From assembly GCA_965214565.1 (NCBI GenBank), contig OZ243951.1, positions 806,001 through 870,000 of the forward strand: 64,000 nt of DNA, given 5' to 3'. Origin of the DNA: VXYK01 sp965214565. Its GTDB lineage: Bacteria; Actinomycetota; Acidimicrobiia; Acidimicrobiales; Aldehydirespiratoraceae. The notes beneath the pieces were generated by a model that did no database searches, was not told the origin of the DNA, and saw nothing but the letters and a program-made list of their open reading frames with translations. The position numbers and the translations under genes were made by a program. How positions within the stretch are numbered: position 1 is the stretch's first letter; each line of letters starts with the position of its first letter. Of the stretch, positions 58,972 through 64,000 are shown piece by piece.

Positions 58972-60975
58972 CTATAGGCGGGGTGGGCGGAGACCGCGGG
59001 GAAAGGGTCGCGCATGGACGATGGTAAGTTCCTTGTTAGCGCGGGTCAGGCTCGTATAGAGAACACCCTGCCTGCCGACATTCTCGGGAAAGTCCCCGGG
59101 TTCTACGACGACCGCAGCGTCGAATTCAAGCCCGCGCGCCTCGTCGGGGTGAAGGATGACGAAAGTCGTCTCATCCCGCGACCAGCTGTGCTGATAGTGA
59201 CCGCGAACCCAGCCGCGCGTTCGGAGTTCGGCCGATAACGGCCTCGGCTCGGTGGAGATAACCGCCACCATCCCCGTGTGTCGGTTGGTGAGATCGATTG
59301 CCGCGTCCACGGCCGTAGATGTGCATTCGTCAGCGGGCACCTTCGTAACGGTGGGGTGCGGCCCGTCTCGAAGCGCCTGCTCTCCTCGTTCACCGCGAGG
59401 CAGCAACTGGTTTGCGAATCGGAGGATCTGCCGCGTCGACCGGTAGCCCGCCTGGAGCACTTCGATCTTGCAGTGCCCGCTGTCGTCAGTCATTTCGAGA
59501 TCCTCTGCGAGTGTCTGCCAATCGGCCGCAGTCCAGTCGGATCGCCGCTGGTTCATGTCGCCGAACAATGAGAGCGAGCCGCCGCGCTTGAGCAGGGAAT
59601 GAGTGAGAATACGCCACTCCAGGGGGCGAACATCCTGCGCTTCGTCAACGATCAGGTGCCCGAACCGCTCATCAATAGCTCCAGGGTCGAGCGACAGCGC
59701 GACCGTGGCAAGCATCGGGAGATAGCGGACACGCCCAGAGATCTCGTTCCAGTTCGGGAGACCTCGAAGCCAAGCCAGGATCTCCGGGTCACCGATCTCG
59801 GAAACGTCGGCGCGCTTCAAGACCTCGACAACGCGACGAACACGCTGCTCAATACTGCCCGACATGGGGACATCAGACATCGACCTCACGAAGCCGCTGA
59901 TCGCCCTGCCGAGCTCCCATGACGATTCGATCCGTTCGATTAATCCGGGCTTCGGAAAGGACCGTAGTCCAGCGACTCTGTGCAGCAGGTCAGGAAGGCT
60001 GAGAACCTGGATCTCGGCCTCCGGCTCCTTCAATTCAGAAATGATCGGCGCCACATGCTCAACGTAGTTATTGGACGGTCCGACGATCGCAACGCGGGCG
60101 ATCCGTTCAGACTTCCGCTCGTCGCTCGTGAGATAGACGGCTCTGTGGGCAGCGACAACGGTCTTGCCTGTGCCTGGTTGTCCCTGCACCACCAACCCTC
60201 GGTCGCCGGCGGCGGCCACCAAGCGGTACTGGTCGGACTGCATCGTTGACAGAAGCGCGCCCATGCGGCCCTGCTTCGGCATCCGCATGACCTTGTCGAC
60301 CGCGTCAGCCGCACGCAGGCCTCCCCAGCGAGTCTCGACTTCGCCAACGGTTTCAGTGGCGAATGTCTCAGACTGCTCGATTGTCTGCAGTTCGTCGAAT
60401 TCGGCAGCCTCTGGTTCCTGCCGGGGTTTCTTCTCCTCAGTCGGCCGAACCGTCCCCTGGCGCCGTATCGGGGCTTCCGGGATCTCAAGCGCACGCGCCT
60501 GGCCCTCGAATGGGTCCGCCGCGACGCCGGCCTCAAGCTCGTCGGAGTAACCGACGAGGTCATTGAGTCGAAGTACGAACGTTCGCCGCCCGGTTACCGA
60601 CGATGCAATCTCGTGGCCTGATGAGCGGCCCTCAAAATACAGGCTTGAGATCGGTGCAGCCCAGTTGACGGTCTCGAACCCGTCCTTCACGAGACGTGAG
60701 CCGGCGATATAGAAGGTCTGACCCATCTCGTCGCTGTAGGGGTGGTCGTCCGTGAGAGCGACCCGGCCTATGACCGCAGCAATTCGCCCGCGGTTACTGC
60801 CCGGTTGAAGGGGCGTGGAGGAGGTGAACCGTTGGCTCCGAGTGACAGCGATTTGCTTGTATCTGCGGGTCTGCTCGGTGAGCCGGCACTCCATCTCGCG
60901 CAAGTACTGCTCGTTGACTGCACGCTCGGCGGCCAGGACGGCACGGCGGCCTTGGTCGTGTGTCCTATCGGTCAT
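58972..60975 (-). CDS. HelD/UvrD-like superfamily 1 helicase
   Basis: This encodes 667 residues from the ATG at 60975, which overlaps the upstream stop by 4 nt; an earlier ATG at 61029 lies inside the upstream gene. The N-terminal third resembles HelD: a coiled start, then FYIAGSRLVKDGFETVNWAAPISSLYF, like the family's WRAP segment. Walker A is GQPGTGKTVVA (about 265), motif II is LIVDEAQD (about 440), then GDMNQRRSDW, QAGYRSTRQILRFANQLL and, near the end, EARGLEFDAAVVVEP and VLYTSLTRANKEL. HelD proteins remove stalled RNA polymerase. A role in phage defence is the other main possibility. Confidence 0.75.
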   Translation of the reverse strand: MTDRTHDQGRRAVLAAERAVNEQYLREMECRLTEQTRRYKQIAVTRSQRFTSSTPLQPGSNRGRIAAVIGRVALTDDHPYSDEMGQTFYIAGSRLVKDGFETVNWAAPISSLYFEGRSSGHEIASSVTGRRTFVLRLNDLVGYSDELEAGVAADPFEGQARALEIPEAPIRRQGTVRPTEEKKPRQEPEAAEFDELQTIEQSETFATETVGEVETRWGGLRAADAVDKVMRMPKQGRMGALLSTMQSDQYRLVAAAGDRGLVVQGQPGTGKTVVAAHRAVYLTSDERKSERIARVAIVGPSNNYVEHVAPIISELKEPEAEIQVLSLPDLLHRVAGLRSFPKPGLIERIESSWELGRAISGFVRSMSDVPMSGSIEQRVRRVVEVLKRADVSEIGDPEILAWLRGLPNWNEISGRVRYLPMLATVALSLDPGAIDERFGHLIVDEAQDVRPLEWRILTHSLLKRGGSLSLFGDMNQRRSDWTAADWQTLAEDLEMTDDSGHCKIEVLQAGYRSTRQILRFANQLLPRGERGEQALRDGPHPTVTKVPADECTSTAVDAAIDLTNRHTGMVAVISTEPRPLSAELRTRGWVRGHYQHSWSRDETTFVILHPDEARGLEFDAAVVVEPGDFPENVGRQGVLYTSLTRANKELTIVHARPFPRGLRPPRL

Positions 60976-63900
60976 TCGGGTGTCACCTCTGCGACGCAGA
61001 CAGCTATCGCCTCGATGTCCATCTGGCAATCGAGGCTCTGTTCGAGCCGTTCCTCGGCTTCTCTTAGCAGACGGTCCTGATTCGACCGCTGCGCTTCCTG
61101 GAGGTGAATCACCCCGGTACTTCCTCTCTCTCTCAGGGTCTCGATGCTGCGCTCGATCTGAGCGACTTTCCGGGCGTGGGTCTCCCGCAGGCTGATGCGC
61201 CGGGACTCGACGAGCGCGGCGTTCTTCGCCTGACGCCCATGGACCTCTTCCTCGTATCGCTTCCGAAGTGAACGCTCGGCCTCTCTGAGATGAGCGTCAA
61301 GGCCCATGCCAATCCCCGCCTCGTACTCTTCAAGCTGAGACTCCGCGAGCGCAGCCAAAACCGTCGACCCCACGGGCTCGCTCGTCAAGACTCCCGCGTC
61401 GAGGTCGACCGCCGCTGTCCAGAACTCAGCCGACGGCTGGAGCCCGACCCACCTGGCCAAAGACACCAAGACGAAGTACGTGCCAGGAGTGACAGAACCG
61501 CTCTTGATTCGAACGTGGCCGAAGCGAGCCTGGGATGATCCGGGGACCCGGAGCGCTGCTCGCACCAGCGGATTGGTAGCAGAGAGGAGGTGCTGGGCCG
61601 TCTTGCGAGCGTGCTCCGGATCGAGACAGAGCACCACATCTCGTTCGTCGAGCATCGCCTTGGCCAGTTCGTCGACCTCGGCTCGTGATCTCTCGCCCGC
61701 AGATTGCACGCCTCGAAGGTGTTGCTCCATCGCGGCGTTGCCTCGGAGCGTGAGGAATGTGCCGCTGCGGTCCACCTCGCAGCGTGCGCCAGGTGCGCCC
61801 GCGGCCCAATCGCGAAGCAGGTGAACCAACTCGGGCTGGCCGATGTATCGGCCGGATTCGAGGAGATCATTCTCCAGGCCGTCGATCTCTGCAGCATCGG
61901 TCGATGACAGGTACGAGGCTGCGGCTTCGACATCGTCGACCGCGAGCCGCTGTTCCGCGATTGCCGCCAGCGTTTCGTTGAGCCGCCGTGCACGTTCGGC
62001 TTCTGTCAGTGTGAAGTCGAACATTGCGCGGCGCAGATCTCCCATCCGCGACTGGAGGATCGGCTCGAGCTCACCGATGGAGTCCGTAAAAACACCGATC
62101 CGCTCATGCACTCGTTCGATGATGTCGGACTCGATGGTTCCAGGCGTGTGGAAGTTGAGAACGAGGATCTTCTCCTCGGTCTGACCAAACCGGTCGACCC
62201 GACCGATCCGTTGCTCAACCTCCATTGGATTCCAGGGGAGGTCGTAGTTGACGACGGCCGAGCAGAACTCGAAATCGAGACCTTCGCTGGCGACTCGGCT
62301 CGCAAGGAGAACGTCGAAGTCGTGATCGCGGAATCTTCGCATGATCTCATGTCGGGCCTCGCGGCCGACCCCGCCGTGCATGACTGCAATGCGGAAGTCT
62401 GCACTCAGACGTTCACTGAGGTACGCAAGCGCGCGCCGTGAGAATGTGAACACAAGCACTCGTCGGCCACCTTCGACGATCGGTCGAAGATTCTCGAGGA
62501 AGGCATCGAATTTGGTGTCGACATCGCCGAGGTTGTGCGCGAGCTCAAGGACCTTGGCAGGTGGATTCGTGATGTCCCAGGAAACGTCGTCGCCTGTTCC
62601 ATCGAGGTCTTCGTCGCCGAGTCCATCTCGCCAGTTCAAGACCCAGTCCCGGGCTGCTGGAAGGCAGGTGCTCGCGAGGCGAAGAGGCATCTGGGTCACG
62701 AAACCGACCGGCAGATCCAATGCTCGGGCCCGATCGGTCTGCCACCGCTCGAACTCGGCGTAGAACTCGGCCTCCGGTTCGGTCCACTCGACGGGGATCG
62801 AAATTGCTTCTCTCACCGCTTTTCGCTCTTCCACCTCGACTTTGCGCGTGCGCGTGACGACAGCGGAGAGCGCGTGGAGCTGACCGATAAGCCGCTTGGC
62901 TTGCGCGATCTGCGGTGCCGGCAACGTTTCGCTCTGAAGAAGTGTCACCAGTTCGCGGTATTCCGGTCGGGCAGAAACGGCGGAGCCGAAGTCCAGTGAC
63001 TCGATGGTCTTCAAACGCCGGAGGCGTTCGGGGTTGGTCACGTCAACGTCGAAGAAGCTGGCGCTGAGAGCGTGGAGGGCAGCGTTCGGCTTCAGCCGCT
63101 TTTCTAGGACGAACCGGTCGTCGAACTCGCCGGGAGCTAGGAGTTGGAGCAGGCTGAAGAGGTCTTCATTCCCCAGGTTCAGCGGAGTTGCCGACAGGAA
63201 GATCAGCGCGTCAGCCCAGTCGGACAGCAGCGATCCGAGCGCATGGCTCCTGGTTTCTGAGTTGCGGAACGCATGCGCCTCGTCGACGATGACCAGATCG
63301 AATCGCGGAGCGAGCTTAGCGAGATCCTCGAGGCCGGACCACACTCGCAGCCGCTCAAGGCTGCAGACGCCGGCAAACCGAGACGGCATACGGTCCTCGT
63401 CGATTCGTTCCAGCATCTCATCGAGTCGAGGCCGGTCGAGATCCTCAAGCTCATAGTCGAAGCGCTCACGCATCTCCGCGCGCCACTTTGGAACGAGCAT
63501 CGAAGGACAGACGACGAGGACGCGATCGGCCTGTCGCCGGGCATCGAACTCTGTCCAGACGAGTCCGGCTTCGATGGTCTTCCCGAGCCCGACCTCGTCA
63601 GCAATCAGGAGGCGGAGCTGGCCTGTCTCGAGAAGCCTGATGACAGGGCGGAACTGGTACGCGCGGAAGATCGTCTTGGTGGCGCGAAAGGAGTAGACGG
63701 TGTCCGTGAGTTGCTCTCGGAGTTTCGCACGAGTGAGCGAGGCCGCAAAGCGGTCGGCATGGGCCGGTGGGCGAGCAATCCACTCGTAGGGATCGTCGTC
63801 GAGTTCTGGTGGCTGAAGATTGCGTTCAGGGACGTTGACGGTGCGTCCGTCCACGCGGATGCGGTACCACCACTGGCCACGTTCGTAGACGCGGCTGCGC

Positions 63901-63998
63901 ACGAACGCCTCTTGTCCGGATCCCCGCGTGAAGGCGGGTGCGTTGACCTCAAAGCGCGGCACGGCGATGTCGTCTGCGTCGTCCCACCACGCGCCCAT
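60972..63998 (-). CDS. RapA/SNF2-like superfamily 2 helicase
   Basis: This encodes 1008 residues if it starts at 63998. The window ends 2 bp later, so the gene may begin further upstream. A small barrel-like segment (FVRSRVYERGQWWYRI) precedes the ATPase. Motifs are ADEVGLGKTIEAGL (about 133), VIVDEAHAFRN (about 236) and LSATPLNLGNEDLF, then the second lobe with VFTFSRRALAYLSERL, ASRVASEGLDFEF and QRIGRVDRFGQ. A long charged coiled coil spans about 880-990. This layout fits RapA/HepA-type SNF2 ATPases and also the DrmD subunit of DISARM. It is translationally coupled to the HelD-like gene. Confidence 0.8.
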   Translation of the reverse strand: MGAWWDDADDIAVPRFEVNAPAFTRGSGQEAFVRSRVYERGQWWYRIRVDGRTVNVPERNLQPPELDDDPYEWIARPPAHADRFAASLTRAKLREQLTDTVYSFRATKTIFRAYQFRPVIRLLETGQLRLLIADEVGLGKTIEAGLVWTEFDARRQADRVLVVCPSMLVPKWRAEMRERFDYELEDLDRPRLDEMLERIDEDRMPSRFAGVCSLERLRVWSGLEDLAKLAPRFDLVIVDEAHAFRNSETRSHALGSLLSDWADALIFLSATPLNLGNEDLFSLLQLLAPGEFDDRFVLEKRLKPNAALHALSASFFDVDVTNPERLRRLKTIESLDFGSAVSARPEYRELVTLLQSETLPAPQIAQAKRLIGQLHALSAVVTRTRKVEVEERKAVREAISIPVEWTEPEAEFYAEFERWQTDRARALDLPVGFVTQMPLRLASTCLPAARDWVLNWRDGLGDEDLDGTGDDVSWDITNPPAKVLELAHNLGDVDTKFDAFLENLRPIVEGGRRVLVFTFSRRALAYLSERLSADFRIAVMHGGVGREARHEIMRRFRDHDFDVLLASRVASEGLDFEFCSAVVNYDLPWNPMEVEQRIGRVDRFGQTEEKILVLNFHTPGTIESDIIERVHERIGVFTDSIGELEPILQSRMGDLRRAMFDFTLTEAERARRLNETLAAIAEQRLAVDDVEAAASYLSSTDAAEIDGLENDLLESGRYIGQPELVHLLRDWAAGAPGARCEVDRSGTFLTLRGNAAMEQHLRGVQSAGERSRAEVDELAKAMLDERDVVLCLDPEHARKTAQHLLSATNPLVRAALRVPGSSQARFGHVRIKSGSVTPGTYFVLVSLARWVGLQPSAEFWTAAVDLDAGVLTSEPVGSTVLAALAESQLEEYEAGIGMGLDAHLREAERSLRKRYEEEVHGRQAKNAALVESRRISLRETHARKVAQIERSIETLRERGSTGVIHLQEAQRSNQDRLLREAEERLEQSLDCQMDIEAIAVCVAEVTPE

Positions 63999-64000
63999 CC

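Noticed and set aside
58972..63998. Calling the helicase pair a DISARM system
   Set aside because: The SF2 protein resembles DrmD, but no methylase, DrmA, DrmB or DrmC is visible, and the coupled SF1 partner is HelD-like. The name would go beyond the evidence.

Overview
The window is high-GC bacterial DNA, densely packed on both strands, and most likely from an actinobacterium, probably Acidimicrobiia-like. The reasons are a WhiB7-type iron-sulfur regulator, a SenX3/RegX3-style phosphate two-component pair next to pst genes, a mycobacterial-type MoxR ATPase/VWA pair, a five-helix b558-type SdhC, and several GTG/TTG starts with strong GGAGG ribosome sites. No searches could be run. Family calls rest on motifs read in the translations, and the taxonomic placement is inference.

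Layout. 1-7050: two secreted proteins on the minus strand, a subtilase running off the left edge and a 2014-aa exported protein joining PEP-synthase-like domains to Calx-beta repeats. 7203-13473: MoxR ATPase and VWA protein split by a MaoC hydratase, a DUF1214 protein and a tag glycosylase. 13565-18511: a GH2-fold protein lacking its expected nucleophile, a small AT-rich membrane protein, and an SLH/RCC1 surface protein whose 3' end is broken at an ISL3-type IS remnant. 18668-26987: sdhCAB, a DUF368 lipid-carrier transporter, an SCP2 protein, an Fpg/Nei glycosylase, MscS and malate dehydrogenase.

27150-30887 is a small accessory island: a toxin-antitoxin pair, a frameshifted FtsX-like gene, a complete ISL3-family element with 8-bp target duplications and an amber-interrupted transposase, and a lipoprotein gene ending inside a stray copy of the IS terminus. 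31341-46065 holds an ECF sigma/membrane-protein pair, a heterodimeric ABC exporter, icd, a MazF remnant, PlsC, purH, sucDC, pcrA and a two-repeat SWEET-like protein. 46142-52929 is a full Pho/Pst unit (regX3, senX3, phoU, pstBACS) with a three-unit 11-bp PHO box upstream of pstS. 53086-53797 is a whiB7 gene whose leader carries a short upstream ORF and mutually exclusive hairpins. 54009-57056 encodes a TlpA/CcdA redox pair, PdxH and a paired FluC/CrcB channel.

The right end (57032-64000) is accessory again: a DUF4143 pseudogene bounded by a direct repeat of the crcB 3' end, a VapBC module with a palindromic operator, and two translationally coupled helicases (RapA/SNF2-like and HelD/UvrD-like) that reach the window edge.

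Together the core genes cover much of the TCA cycle (mdh, icd, sucCD, sdhCAB) and phosphate scavenging. The most interesting parts are the whiB7 attenuator, the coupled helicase pair, the exported ATP-grasp fusion protein and the traces of ISL3 activity at two sites 12 kb apart.
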